Positions 42,346-51,795 are shown, counted from the first letter of the stretch. The stretch is 64,000 nucleotides of DNA from Streptomyces sp. NBC_01275 (GCF_026340655.1 NZ_JAPEOZ010000001.1:10230001-10294000), one strand, 5' to 3'. The notes: generated by a model from the letters alone, not told the origin. Program-made: numbers and translations.

Positions 42346-43736
42346 ACATCCGTGTCCTGCGCATCGAGCTGAGGCGCTCCGTCGCCCCGTGGGCCGGAGC
42401 CGTGGTCCTGGCGACGGCGCTGGCGTTCCTGTACCTGCTGAACGGCGCGTGGTGGACGGGGACCACGGCGTGGACGGCCCAGTGGACGTCCATGGCCCTG
42501 TGGACCCGCGCCCTGCTGTTCTACCTGTGGCCGCTCGCCGTGGGGCTCGGGGCGCTGCAGGGCCTGCGCGACCACCGCTCGAAGATGTCCGAGCTGCTGA
42601 CGAGCACACCGCGGCCCGCCTGGCACCGCGCGGCCACGGGGGCCGGCACGACGGCGATCACGCTGGCCTCGGCCTTTGCGCTCCTCGTCCTCGTGGGTGG
42701 GGTCCAGGTGCTCGCCAACACCGAGTACATGCACCTCGGATGGCTGCCGATCTCTCTGGTGGGGGCACTGTCCCTCGTCTCGGGGGCCGTGCTGGGCATG
42801 GGGGCCGGGCGGGCCCTGCCGTACGTGCTCACCCCGCCCGCGCTGGCCATGGGCGCCTTCGTGTTCACGGCTCTCATGAACATGTCGTCGGGCCGGACGC
42901 AGACGACCACGGCGACGGGGTTCACGAGCACGGAACCGAACCGGGTCTCCCTGCTGTCACCGGCGGTGGACGAGGTGCGCGACGCGCTCGTCACGCTCTC
43001 CGCCTGGGTGCACGTCGGGCAGACGATCTGGCTGCTCGGCATGGCCGCGACCGGCTTCGCGCTGCTGGTCGCCGCGACTCCGCGCGCCCGGCTGACCGCC
43101 CTGACGCCCGTCCTGGCGGGCCTGGCGCTCGCCCTGCTCGTCCTCCCCTCCGACCCGGGCCGGATGTACGTCGTCGACGAGGCGGCCGCCGAGCTGGTGT
43201 GCGACGGCCCGGTGTGCGTGACGAAGACGCAGCAGGCACGACTCGCCGACCTTGCGGGTCCCGGCAAGGAGGCGCTGCGCCTGCTGCACGGCGCGCTGGG
43301 CAGTCAGGCGCCGGTCTCGGTCCGGGAGAACACCGCCGTACTGCCGGACGGCTCCACGCCGCAGTGGTCCCGCAAGACCGTGCTCTTCGACTTCGACGAC
43401 GACATCATCGCCGCCGCGAAGGGCGAGGAGCTGACCTGGGCCCTGATCGCCGAAGGCATCGCGCCAGAGTGCACCCCCGTCGGCTGGAGCGGCTTCGGGG
43501 GAGATCTGTTCGCGCAGACCGTCGCGGTGGGCTGGGTGCTCGGGGACCTCAGGCCGCTTCCTGGCACACCGGCAAGTCTGCGCCGCGAGGTCGACGCCGA
43601 GACCCGCCCGGTGTGGAAGGAACTCGAGGCGCTTGCGCGGGCCGAGCAGCTCTCGCGGATCAACGCGATGCGCGCCGCCGCGTTTTCCTGCAAGGGCGAC
43701 GCGTTCGACGCGCTGAACGGCGGTGCGTCCCGGTGA
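42342..43736 (+). CDS. ABC transporter permease
   Basis: 464 residues, about six to eight membrane helices (WAGAVVLATALAFLYLLNGA, ALLFYLWPLAVGLGALQG, AITLASAFALLVLVGGVQVL and more), then a large extracytoplasmic-type domain with two cysteines (LVCDGPVCVT) and acidic patches. GTG 42342 overlaps the ATPase stop. The size of the soluble part is unusual and may serve as the signal-sensing element. Confidence 0.85.
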   Translation: MNIRVLRIELRRSVAPWAGAVVLATALAFLYLLNGAWWTGTTAWTAQWTSMALWTRALLFYLWPLAVGLGALQGLRDHRSKMSELLTSTPRPAWHRAATGAGTTAITLASAFALLVLVGGVQVLANTEYMHLGWLPISLVGALSLVSGAVLGMGAGRALPYVLTPPALAMGAFVFTALMNMSSGRTQTTTATGFTSTEPNRVSLLSPAVDEVRDALVTLSAWVHVGQTIWLLGMAATGFALLVAATPRARLTALTPVLAGLALALLVLPSDPGRMYVVDEAAAELVCDGPVCVTKTQQARLADLAGPGKEALRLLHGALGSQAPVSVRENTAVLPDGSTPQWSRKTVLFDFDDDIIAAAKGEELTWALIAEGIAPECTPVGWSGFGGDLFAQTVAVGWVLGDLRPLPGTPASLRREVDAETRPVWKELEALARAEQLSRINAMRAAAFSCKGDAFDALNGGASR

Positions 43737-44308
43737 GGTGGCTGCCGCTGTACGCGCGTTCGCGTCAGGTACCCGTGTCGCTCGCCGCGGTGGTGATCAG
43801 CGCGGTGGCGGTGTGGGCATGCGCCCGGGACGGGGGCGAGGGGCCCGGTGATCCGCGGCTGCCCGTGCTCGTCCTCGCTACGGGGGCGATGGCAGCCTCG
43901 ATCGGGCTGAGCGGGCAGGACCTCGCGCTGGACCGGACGGCCGCGATCCGCTGGGCGCCCCGCAGAGCGGCGCACGTGCTGCTCGCCGGTGTGGTCGTCG
44001 CCGCGGTGCTGCTGACAGTCCAGACAATGGGCGAGTCCATGGCCACCACCGCGTTCGTTGCCCGGGACAGTGCGGGCCTGACGGGACTGGTCGCCCTGGG
44101 CGCGACGCTCTCGGGCGGCCCGTACGCATGGACGCTGCCGTTCGCCTGGCTCTCGTTCTCGTTCTTCGCCCCGCCCCCGACGAGTGCGCCGATGCAGGTG
44201 GCGACCTGGATGCTGCTGCCGCCCGGCACGGCGGCGGGCACCTGGACGGCCCTGGTCCTCGCGGTCGCCGGCACCACGGCCTACGCCGTCGCGGGACCAA
44301 GACGGTAA
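43733..44308 (+). CDS. Integral membrane protein of the sigma-ABC operon
   Basis: 191 residues with about five hydrophobic helices (LAAVVISAVAVWACARDG, VLVLATGAMAASIGLSGQDL, AAHVLLAGVVVAAVLLTVQT). GTG 43733 overlaps the permease stop by four bases, so all five genes from the sigma factor are translationally linked. Probably a second permease subunit. Confidence 0.8.
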   Translation: MRWLPLYARSRQVPVSLAAVVISAVAVWACARDGGEGPGDPRLPVLVLATGAMAASIGLSGQDLALDRTAAIRWAPRRAAHVLLAGVVVAAVLLTVQTMGESMATTAFVARDSAGLTGLVALGATLSGGPYAWTLPFAWLSFSFFAPPPTSAPMQVATWMLLPPGTAAGTWTALVLAVAGTTAYAVAGPRR

Positions 44309-44439
44309 CCGGACCGGGCCACCGCATCGGGCCACGGCCGTGGTGCCGCGGTCCCGCCGCGGCGCTCACGAGGGCGGCGGCCACCAGCCGGCAAGCGTTG
44401 GACAGACCCGACCACAAGGGGACGGCGGCCGCGCTGCCC

Positions 44440-44740
44440 ACGGCCTAAACCGCGCAGGCGGTGGGCATGCTCGGCCTGTACGCGGTCGGCACTCGTCCGG
44501 TGGCGGCAGTGATGTTCCCGGCCCTGACGGGCGGTGCGCTCGGGCCGGTATCCATGGTCACCCAGACCGCGATGCCGCACTGCGCGCCGGGCCGCACGGA
44601 CATCGCCCTCGCGGCCAACTCCGGCGCCTGCAACGCCGGCATCGCGACCGGCGCCGCACTCGGGGCACTGGTCCTGCCGCTCGCCGGCGGGGCGCCTTCC
44701 TCGCCGGCGGGCCTGCACAGCCGCCCCCGCCCCGACGTTC
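44440..44740 (+). pseudogene. MFS transporter C-terminal fragment
   Basis: VAAVMFPALTGGALGPVSMV and DIALAANSGACNAGIATGAA followed by LGALVLPLAGG resemble helices 10-12 of drug-efflux MFS proteins. A frameshift near 44690 separates it from GAFLAGG. No upstream half remains. Confidence 0.6.
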
Positions 44741-44992
44741 AGCGCCCCCGGGCCGTGTCCACGTCGTCCAAGACGGCGCCGCCCACCGGACGCAGGCGCC
44801 GCTCCTGACTCACACCGAAGCCGCCGACTGGCTCACCGCCACGGCGGCCGGAAAGATCTGACCCCGAGTCGGACACCACCGACCCTGGGAAGGTCGGCCA
44901 TCCCCGGAGCCCGGCCTATGGAGTCACTCCTTCGGCGGGCAGCAGCCGGGGGCGTCCGCCTCGGTGGTCCCAGGTGGTAGCGGGTGTGCTGT

Positions 44993-45026
44993 CCCGTGTC
45001 AGTGACGTTTCACTCGCTGACACGGG
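44993..45026. terminator. Dyad before the DUF4157 gene
   Basis: CCCGTGTCAG (44993-45002) and its complement (45017-45026) around a 14-nt centre that holds a smaller dyad AGTGA-CGTT-TCACT. Could be a terminator for the MFS remnant or an operator for the downstream gene, which starts 110 bp on. Confidence 0.5.
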
Positions 45027-45135
45027 GGCCAGGTGATCATTGGGGCACCTGAGTGTGCCCTTCGGTCCCTGGTGCCGCGACCGTCGGGCGCGTATCCAGG
45101 GAGGGTTGCTGTTTCTGCGCGGGAAGAGGCCCTTT

Positions 45136-46785
45136 TTGCATGCTCGAGACGACGCCCGGACCCAGGCTGCCGGACGCGCCGGCACGCCGACCCGCTCATC
45201 CCGCGGTGGCGGCCGGACACCGCTGTCGGGCCTGATGGCGCTGCAGGCCGCCGCGGGGAACCGGGCCGTCGTCCAGATGCTCCGCCAGGCAGGAGCGGGA
45301 GGGCCGGCGGGGCGGGTTGGCGGGACGGGCCGGCTGCCTGCGGTGCAGCGTTCGACGGTGCAGGACGTCCTGCACACGTCTGGCCGTCCGCTGGACGCTG
45401 CGGTGCGCTCCGAGATGGAGGGCCGGATGGGCGCCGAGTTCTCCGACGTCCGCATCCATGACGACAGCGCCGCTCGCGCTTCCGCCGCCGAGGTCGGCGC
45501 TCGCGCCTACACCTCGGGCAGCCATGTCGTCATCGGGGAGGGCGGCGGTGACCGGCACACCCTGGCCCACGAACTCACCCATGTCCTCCAGCAGCGCAAG
45601 GGGCCCGTCGCGGGCGCCGACAACGGCTCCGGGCTCAGGGTTTCCGACCCCTCCGACCGGTTCGAGCGTGAGGCCGAGGCCAACGCCGTTCGGGTGATGC
45701 GCAGTGCGGTGAGCGCTGACGGTCCCGCCACGGCTGCGGGCGAGCGGGCCGAGGAGCACGCGCACCGGCCCGGTGGCGAGCACGGCCACCGGGACGAGCA
45801 CAGCCACGGGGACGAGTGCGGCCATGGCGCGGGCCCGCAGGCCGGGGGTCCCGTGCTGCAGCGGGCGGCGGTCTTCCAGCCGTTCACCAACATGACGCCC
45901 TCCGCCGGGACACTCGGCGCCACGCAGACCGACGCGCTGGTGGGGGCAGGCCTGGTGTACCCCGGCGGCGGCACCCTCGGCAACTGGCTGCACCTGGAGA
46001 GGATGCTCAGCAACAACGGGGGCGGCTCGGCGCCGGGCGAGCCGGCGGACATCACCACCATGAAGACCGCAGACGTCAACCTGGTGCGCGCCCAAGGGCA
46101 GCAGAACGTGGCCACGGCGATGCACGCGATCAACGGCGACTTCGTCGCGGGTGCCAACAACACGGCCTCGAACATCTTCATGGGCTCCGCCCGGTCCAAC
46201 ACCCAGGAGCACTTCAACAAGGTCGAACGGCCCATCCGTGCTTCGATGCAGAACGGCACCCATGGGCTCGCCGCAGGCTACGAGCAGTGGATCGCCGCCA
46301 ACCCGCCGGTCAACCTCGGAGACGGCAAGATCGGCTGGGCCGCCCCGGGGCAGACCGTCCAGGGGACCCTGTCAAGCCCGGCCGCCCTGGCACCGTACGC
46401 GCAGGCGCACCCGAACGTCACCCACGTCCTGGACCCGGCGGCACCGCTGAACAACCCCGGCCTCAGGTGGCCCAAGGTAATCCACTACCGGGTCACCCCC
46501 AACTACACGTACAGCAGCAATCCCGCACAATGGCCCCAGTTCCTGAAGGACAACCTCCAGGCGGCCCAGGACCTCGTGGACGCGGAGATGGCCAAGCCGG
46601 CGAACCAGCAGGACCAGGCGGGACTGGCCAACGAGGTCGCGGCCATGAACATCCTGAGGCAGCGGGCGCACCAACTGTTCCCGGAGACGTTCACCTGCGC
46701 GGCGGACTACTACCTCGCCTCCTACAACCCGCAGGCCCCCTGGCACCACAGCCACGAGACAGACACGTACGACGCGGAGGCCTGA
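45136..46785 (+). CDS. DUF4157 protein with C-terminal effector-like domain
   Basis: 549 residues. The N-terminal linker ends in ALQAAAGNRAVVQML, a motif typical of these proteins. The DUF4157 domain (~75-155) reads EMEGRMGAEFSDVRIHDDSA and ends with zinc-metallopeptidase-like HELTH (145-149). A His/Glu-rich linker (~215-245) follows, then an unassigned ~310-residue domain with two His near its end (PWHHSHETDTYDAEA). DUF4157 occurs on cargo and toxins of extracellular contractile injection systems. The frame begins at TTG 45136 (LHARDD), six bases after GGGAAGAGG. The next gene follows immediately. Confidence 0.85.
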   Translation: MHARDDARTQAAGRAGTPTRSSRGGGRTPLSGLMALQAAAGNRAVVQMLRQAGAGGPAGRVGGTGRLPAVQRSTVQDVLHTSGRPLDAAVRSEMEGRMGAEFSDVRIHDDSAARASAAEVGARAYTSGSHVVIGEGGGDRHTLAHELTHVLQQRKGPVAGADNGSGLRVSDPSDRFEREAEANAVRVMRSAVSADGPATAAGERAEEHAHRPGGEHGHRDEHSHGDECGHGAGPQAGGPVLQRAAVFQPFTNMTPSAGTLGATQTDALVGAGLVYPGGGTLGNWLHLERMLSNNGGGSAPGEPADITTMKTADVNLVRAQGQQNVATAMHAINGDFVAGANNTASNIFMGSARSNTQEHFNKVERPIRASMQNGTHGLAAGYEQWIAANPPVNLGDGKIGWAAPGQTVQGTLSSPAALAPYAQAHPNVTHVLDPAAPLNNPGLRWPKVIHYRVTPNYTYSSNPAQWPQFLKDNLQAAQDLVDAEMAKPANQQDQAGLANEVAAMNILRQRAHQLFPETFTCAADYYLASYNPQAPWHHSHETDTYDAEA

Positions 46786-46786
46786 G

Positions 46787-47674
46787 GTGCCCATGCCCGA
46801 CGACGAGCACGGCGACGAGCACGACAACGAGCGCGACGAGGAGTTCGGCACGGCACACGACGGGCGCGACGGCCCCCGACGGGCGGCGCGCCCAGGGGTC
46901 TTCCTCGCCTACGCGCCCGCAGACGCCGACCGGGCCGCCGCCCTGGACGGCCGACTGCGCGCCGACGGCGCCCGGACCGCACTGGACGAGTCCCGCGACC
47001 AGGACGACGGCCTGCCGGCCGAGCCGGTACTTCAGGAGCTGGGCGCCTGCGACCTGTTCCTCCTCCTGTGGTCCCGGGACGCGGCCGACGACCCCCACGT
47101 CCAGGAGCAGTACCGGTACGCGGCCTCGTTCGGCAAGCCGTGCCTGGTCTGGCCACTCGACACGACGGCCCCGCCTCCCGGGCAGGGCCGGGTGGAGCAG
47201 CTTCCACCCGGCAGCGACGACCAGGAGGCGGGCGCCGCGGTCCACCGCCTCCTGGGCGCCCCGCCCGCCGACCCGCGATCCGGTGACGGCTCCGGGCGGG
47301 CCCCGGCGACGGTCGGGGCCGTGGAGTCCGGTCACTGGAGGATCGAGAGCGACGCCCAGCACGGAGAGTCCCTGGAGGTGGAGCTCGCCCCCTCGGCGGA
47401 CGCGGCGGTGCCGGACGACTCCGTCGAAGGCGGCCACCTCACAGGCACCCACCGACGAGCAGGCATGCAGGGCAGGGTCACCGGCCGCTGGTGGTTCTCC
47501 CGCACGGAGGGCCTACTCGACCTGGAGCTGGAATCCTCCTTCGGGCTGCGCCCGGTGCGCGAGCTGCGGCGTCTCCAGCTCCTGGGCGGCGACGACCGCT
47601 CCCTCACCGCCGAGGATCTGCACGGCATTGCCGACCCGCGGCACTACCGGCTCACCCTTGAACGGCCCTGCTGA
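46787..47674 (+). CDS. TIR-like domain protein coupled to the DUF4157 gene
   Basis: 295 residues. After an acidic His/Asp-rich N-terminus (~1-35), ARPGVFLAYAPADADRAAAL, LRADGARTALDESRDQDDG and CDLFLLLWSRDAADDPHVQE give the alternating beta-alpha order of a TIR fold (~36-140). A second domain (~165-295) has GRVTGRWWFSRTEGLLDLEL. GTG 46787 follows the previous stop by one base, with GGAGG six bases before. The catalytic Glu of NADase TIRs cannot be fixed by eye. Toxin-immunity or defence partner roles are possible. Confidence 0.72.
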   Translation: MPMPDDEHGDEHDNERDEEFGTAHDGRDGPRRAARPGVFLAYAPADADRAAALDGRLRADGARTALDESRDQDDGLPAEPVLQELGACDLFLLLWSRDAADDPHVQEQYRYAASFGKPCLVWPLDTTAPPPGQGRVEQLPPGSDDQEAGAAVHRLLGAPPADPRSGDGSGRAPATVGAVESGHWRIESDAQHGESLEVELAPSADAAVPDDSVEGGHLTGTHRRAGMQGRVTGRWWFSRTEGLLDLELESSFGLRPVRELRRLQLLGGDDRSLTAEDLHGIADPRHYRLTLERPC

Positions 47675-47921
47675 GGCCCGCCGGTAGCGGTCGGCCGGGG
47701 TGGGCGGGCAACGGTCCATGGGGTGCCTGCGCCCGGCGGGTCGGGCCGCGCCGTGGCCGACCGCGAACACGCCACGCCCCCGACCGCCGGACCCTGTGCG
47801 GCCCGCTTCGCCGTCATGTCGCCCGCGGCGAGCAGCGGGATCTCCCGGCGAGCCGCCGCTCGCGCCGCACGAGGGAACCGGTTCGCTGCGGATCATCGTG
47901 AAACCTCGGGCGGACTCGGGG

Positions 47922-48971
47922 TCAGGACGCCGAACACGTGGCCGTCACCGAAGGCGTGCCCGCCGCAGCAGGCGTGCTCGCGAGGAAGCCGAAGGCAGCG
48001 CTCGCCCCCGCCGCCACCGTGCCGTTCCACCCGGCGTTGCGCACCGTCGTCCCGGTCAGCGCACCGTTCCAGACCTGGGTGAGCTGGCTGCCCGTCGGGA
48101 GTGCGAGGGTCACCGCCCAGGACGAGATCGACGCCGTGGACGAGGTGTTGGTGACCGTCACCTCACCCTGGTAGCCGCCCTGCCACACCGACACCGCCCG
48201 GAAGGTCGCCGAACAGCCACCGTTCCCGGGGTCTCCGGGATCCCCCGGGTCGCCCGGGGTGAGCAGGGCGGACAGCGCCGGGTACCAGCGGGCCGCCATC
48301 TTGGCATCGCCGGAAGCGTTGGGGTGGACGCCGTCGTAGGTGTCGGCGGCCGAGTCGAAGCCCGTCCACTGGTCGACGACGGTGACCGGCGACTGCGCGG
48401 TGGTGATGCCCTGCGCCCAGGCCGGAATGCGCTGGTTGAAGGCCACCGTACGAGCGGCGCACTCGGCACAGCTGCTCGGGTTGATCGGGATGAGCTGGGC
48501 GACCAGCACCTTCATCGCCGGGTTGCTGGCGCGCATCTGGCCGACCAGCTTGGTGTACGCGGCGAGGATGGTGTCCGGCGCGATGCTGCTCCATACGTCA
48601 TTGGTGCCGAAGTGCATGACAACGATGTCCGGCAGGGTCGCAGCCAACCAGCCGGGCAGCAGGTTCTGGTCGGCGGTGGCGGTGGCCTGGAAGCCGCCGT
48701 GGCCTTCGTTGTCGGCGTCGTGAGTGAGGGCGCAGCTCTGGGCGTTCAGTGTGCCGACGAAGTCGATGTCGGTGTAACCGGCGTTCTGCAACTGGTTCCA
48801 CAGGAGGGAGCGCCAGCAGCCCGGGGAGCCGGTGATGGAGTCGCCGAGCGGCATGATCCGTACCGGGGTCACGGCGGCGGCGGACGGGGCGCCGGCCAGG
48901 CCGAGGCCGGCGGCGAAGGCGAGCAGGGCGGCCAGGAGAGTGGCGAGGAGGGCGTGGTGTCTGCTGCGCAC
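47922..48971 (-). CDS. Secreted SGNH/GDSL esterase with CBM2
   Basis: 349 residues. Signal peptide (RSRHHALLATLLAALLAFAA). The SGNH domain (~40-235) has block I GDSITGSPGCWR, block III HFGTNDVW and block V DGVHPNASG (catalytic Asp/His). A proline-rich linker follows, then a C-terminal CBM2 cellulose-binding module (~250-349, CSATFRAVSVWQGGYQGEVT with conserved Trp and terminal Cys). Acetyl-xylan or glucuronoyl esterase-like activity on plant wall is likely. GTG 48971 follows GGAAGGA. A perfect CebR-type operator lies 59-72 bp upstream. Confidence 0.93.
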   Translation of the reverse strand: MRSRHHALLATLLAALLAFAAGLGLAGAPSAAAVTPVRIMPLGDSITGSPGCWRSLLWNQLQNAGYTDIDFVGTLNAQSCALTHDADNEGHGGFQATATADQNLLPGWLAATLPDIVVMHFGTNDVWSSIAPDTILAAYTKLVGQMRASNPAMKVLVAQLIPINPSSCAECAARTVAFNQRIPAWAQGITTAQSPVTVVDQWTGFDSAADTYDGVHPNASGDAKMAARWYPALSALLTPGDPGDPGDPGNGGCSATFRAVSVWQGGYQGEVTVTNTSSTASISSWAVTLALPTGSQLTQVWNGALTGTTVRNAGWNGTVAAGASAAFGFLASTPAAAGTPSVTATCSAS

Positions 48972-49022
48972 GGGGTGTCCTTCCCGAAGTGGGGCGGGAG
49001 TGGGAGTGCGGTACACGCTTAG

Positions 49023-49050
49023 GCAGATATGGGAGCGCTCCCATATCTGC
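49023..49050. promoter_or_regulatory. CebR-type operator inside a 28-bp perfect palindrome
   Basis: The core TGGGAGCGCTCCCA (49030-49043) is the known CebR binding sequence, which responds to cello-oligosaccharides in Streptomyces. The palindrome extends seven bases on each side. It should repress the CBM2 esterase gene in the absence of cellobiose. Confidence 0.85.
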
Positions 49051-49174
49051 GCCTTGTTCATCAAGCCACCGTTGTCACTGGCACGTCAATAACCCGGGCG
49101 GACTCGGACCAAGTCCGTCACGGCGCGAAGAGCGCCGCCCCCTCGGCCTCCGCGATCTCCCCCGAGTCGCCGGG

Positions 49175-49290
49175 GTCCGGCGCGGGCTCTGGTCCTTGCC
49201 GACGAGCGGTGCACGGAGGCCCTCCACCAGGTCCGAGTGCCGGACGAGGTCGCAGGCGACCTGGTAGCCCTGCGCCAACACCGCCTCCTG
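49175..49290 (-). pseudogene. Crotonase-family C-terminal fragment (tentative)
   Basis: YQVACDLVRHSDLVEGLRAP followed by LVGKDQSPRRTPATRG resembles the C-terminus of 3-hydroxyisobutyryl-CoA hydrolase-like proteins (VEGIRA-x-LVDKDRxPRW pattern). Only ~40 residues remain; the rest of the 49065-49522 gap holds nothing recognisable. Confidence 0.4.
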
Positions 49291-49522
49291 CGGTGCCGAG
49301 GACGGGGCCATGGGGGACGAGGAGGCAGGGAACGGCACCGCGCCGGAGCCAGGAGCAGGTACCGAGCAGGGCCACCCTGATGATCAAGGACCGCGGAGCG
49401 GAACCCACGTGAGCGAGCCTCCGGGTGTGCGAGCACGCCCGATGGAGCCGCACCCGCAGAACAGGCCGAGTCGGCGACCCGTGCGGCCCCATGGGCTCTC
49501 TGGCCCCCGGTGGGCGGGCGGA

Positions 49523-50356
49523 TCAGCGCAGTCCGGCGAAGAGGTCGCTCTCGGGCACGGCCGCGCCGGTGGTGTCCTGGACACGTACGAAGGTCTCGAC
49601 GCCCATCAACTCGGTGAACCTCTCCTGGCCCATCCTGAGGAAGAAGATGTTCTCGCCCTGGCTGGCGTGCGCGGCCAGCGCGTCGAACTTCTGGCCGCCG
49701 AAAGCGGTGGTGTCCACCCAGGTGGTGATCTCCTCGTCGGGGAGCCCGATCTCGGCCAACGCGGCGGCCTCAGCGGGATCCGGCTCCTGCCCGTCCGCCC
49801 CGAACTCGCGCATGACCTCCCCGAACCGCTGCATCATCGAGCGGGGCGCCGTCGTCCAGTACACCTTCGGTGTCGGCGCGGTCATCGCCAGCGCCGCCAT
49901 CGTGATGCGGTTGGCCTGGATGTGGTCGGGGTGGCCATAGAAGCCGTTCTCGTCGTAGGTGACGACCACATCGGGCTGGTAGCGCCGCAAGAGTTCCGCG
50001 AGTCGGGCAGCGCCCTCCTCCACGGGTGTCTGCCAGAAGGAGCCGGGGGCGTCATTGGTCGGCCAGCCCATCATCCCGGAGTCGGCGTAGTCCAGCATCT
50101 CCAGATGACTGATCTTCAGGACTTCGCAGCTTGCCTCGAGTTCTTCACGCCGCATCAAGGCGACGGCCGCCGGATCGTGCCCGGGATCGCCCGGCTTGAC
50201 ACCTCCCGGTCCGTCACCGCAACCGCCGTCGGTACACGTCACAAGGACCGTGCGAATGCCCTCCGCCGCGTACCGGGCGAGGACACCTCCTGTTCCAGTC
50301 GCCTCATCGTCGGGGTGGGCGTGTACCGCCATGAGCGTCAAGGGCCGGTCATTCAT
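49523..50356 (-). CDS. LmbE/PIG-L family deacetylase
   Basis: 277 residues. Zinc motif AVHAHPDDEATGTGGVLA at the N-terminus and the second zinc His in FYGHPDHIQANR define the family, which includes MshB and mycothiol conjugate amidase Mca. The internal DGGCGDGPGGVKPGD loop is longer than in MshB. It could deacetylate a GlcNAc-containing substrate or act on mycothiol conjugates. ATG 50356 has AGGAGG upstream. Confidence 0.92.
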   Translation of the reverse strand: MNDRPLTLMAVHAHPDDEATGTGGVLARYAAEGIRTVLVTCTDGGCGDGPGGVKPGDPGHDPAAVALMRREELEASCEVLKISHLEMLDYADSGMMGWPTNDAPGSFWQTPVEEGAARLAELLRRYQPDVVVTYDENGFYGHPDHIQANRITMAALAMTAPTPKVYWTTAPRSMMQRFGEVMREFGADGQEPDPAEAAALAEIGLPDEEITTWVDTTAFGGQKFDALAAHASQGENIFFLRMGQERFTELMGVETFVRVQDTTGAAVPESDLFAGLR

Positions 50357-50405
50357 GAAACATCCTCCTGTGTGAAAAGGCCTCGGTCTGAGTCCGCGGC
50401 GGGCG

Positions 50406-50666
50406 TATGAGCGGTCGCCTCTCAACATCACCACGATTCTGGAGGCAGTCCAGCGCGAACTCGACGAGGGCCCCCTCCGTGGCCTGGACGTGCGCCAGCG
50501 TTGGTCCGGCTGTCCCGACAAACTGCCCGAGGACCTCGTCCATTCCCTCAGGCGCGAAGAACACCGCACCCGCAACCGCACCGGACTGACACTCGCTGTC
50601 TGCATCAACGACGGCGGCCCCGACGAGATCACCCGGACCGCCGCGGCACTCGCCCAGGCAGCTTGA
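50406..50666 (+). pseudogene. Isoprenyl diphosphate synthase (UppS-type) fragment
   Basis: LRGLDVRQRWSGCPDKLPED then HRTRNRTGLTLAVCINDGGP and DEITRTAAALAQAA match the middle of cis-prenyltransferases (TRxNTGLTLxxCVNYGGRxEI). The start and C-terminal end are missing. Confidence 0.6.
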
Positions 50667-51000
50667 CGAAGCGGGGATTTGCCCCCTGGGCGAGGGTCTA
50701 CCGCACGGCCGACGGCGCACGCCGCAAGTGCCTGCAGTTCGCCGTCGTGCCCTGGGCGCCCTGGACCACCGCTCCAAGGAAGCAGGCCGCCACGACCGGC
50801 GGCATCGTCATCGACACCCGGGCGCGAATCGGATGCACCGCAGCCCCGGGCACCACCGACGACCCGCGGCTGCGGCCCGTCACCCAGGGCCTGCCGCCCG
50901 CCTACGCGGCACGGCTCTTCGACGCACATGCCGTCGCCGGAGCCGCGAGCCCACTTTGTTCTGCCTGGGCCAGTGCGTGATGGAGGACCGGTCCTGGCTC
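50667..51000 (+). other. Unassigned stretch with possible gene remnant
   Basis: The segment GFAPWARVYRTADGARRKCL and further VIDTRARIGCTAAPGTTDDP reads plausibly protein-like but lacks a start and a recognisable family. Confidence 0.25.
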
Positions 51001-51192
51001 CGGGCTTCGGGACTCCGCCCGCCGGGTGAGGCACCCCGCTCTCTGCGCCTGGCCGACACGTAGGCTGGCCCTGGACTCGGTGTTCACGTGTCTGGTGGCG
51101 CTCATACAACCCGACGACCGCGAGTCCCGGTGGGGCCCAGGTTCGCCGACGAACGCGGTCGGCCGGACGACGGAAGAAGGAGGCGGCGTCGG

Positions 51193-51795
51193 ATGGGCGG
51201 AGATGTTCTGCGCTGGAGCGGATACCGCAGCATGCCGTGGAAGAACGGCGGCGGTACGACCCGGGAGGTCGCGTCGGGAACCCTGCAAGCGCCCCTGGCC
51301 CCGGCGGAGCCCGAGGACGGCTTCGACTGGCGGGTGAGTGTCGCGGACGTGGACGCGGGAGGCTCCTTCTCTTCCTTTCCCGGGATCGACCGCGTGATCA
51401 CCCTGGTCGAGGGCGAAGGCATGGTGCTGACCGTGGACGGGACCCCGCATCCGGTCGGACCGTTGAGCCCCTTCGCCTTCTCCGGCGACGCGGCGACGGA
51501 CTGTCGGCTGGAGGCGGGCGCGGTGCGCGATATGAATGTGATGACCCGCAGGGGCCGGGCGACGGCACAAGTGCAGATCGTCACCGTCGCCGCCGCACGG
51601 GGAGCGGAGATGGCGTGCGCCGCGGGCGAGACCCTACTCGTCATGGCGGTCACCGAGGGGATCGCCGTAGGCGGACCGGACGGGCGGGAGACAGCGCTCG
51701 GCCGTTTCGACTGCGTACCGCACGAAGGCCCGCGGGCACTGACTCTACGGGGCGACGGCACGGTGGCCGAGATCAGGATCACCGCGGCGCGCTGA
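51193..51795 (+). CDS. HutD/Ves family protein
   Basis: 200 residues. The N-terminus YRSMPWKNGGGTTREVA is the family hallmark, followed by WRVSVADVDAGGSFSSFPGI and RVITLVEGEGMVL of a bicupin fold. HutD is linked to histidine utilisation and Ves to cold response, but the biochemical role is open. GGAGG precedes ATG 51193. No hut genes are nearby. Confidence 0.9.
   Translation: MGGDVLRWSGYRSMPWKNGGGTTREVASGTLQAPLAPAEPEDGFDWRVSVADVDAGGSFSSFPGIDRVITLVEGEGMVLTVDGTPHPVGPLSPFAFSGDAATDCRLEAGAVRDMNVMTRRGRATAQVQIVTVAAARGAEMACAAGETLLVMAVTEGIAVGGPDGRETALGRFDCVPHEGPRALTLRGDGTVAEIRITAAR

Noticed and set aside
44309..44440. A small gene between the sigma-ABC operon and the MFS remnant
   Set aside because: Frames lack a start, a ribosome site and protein-like composition.
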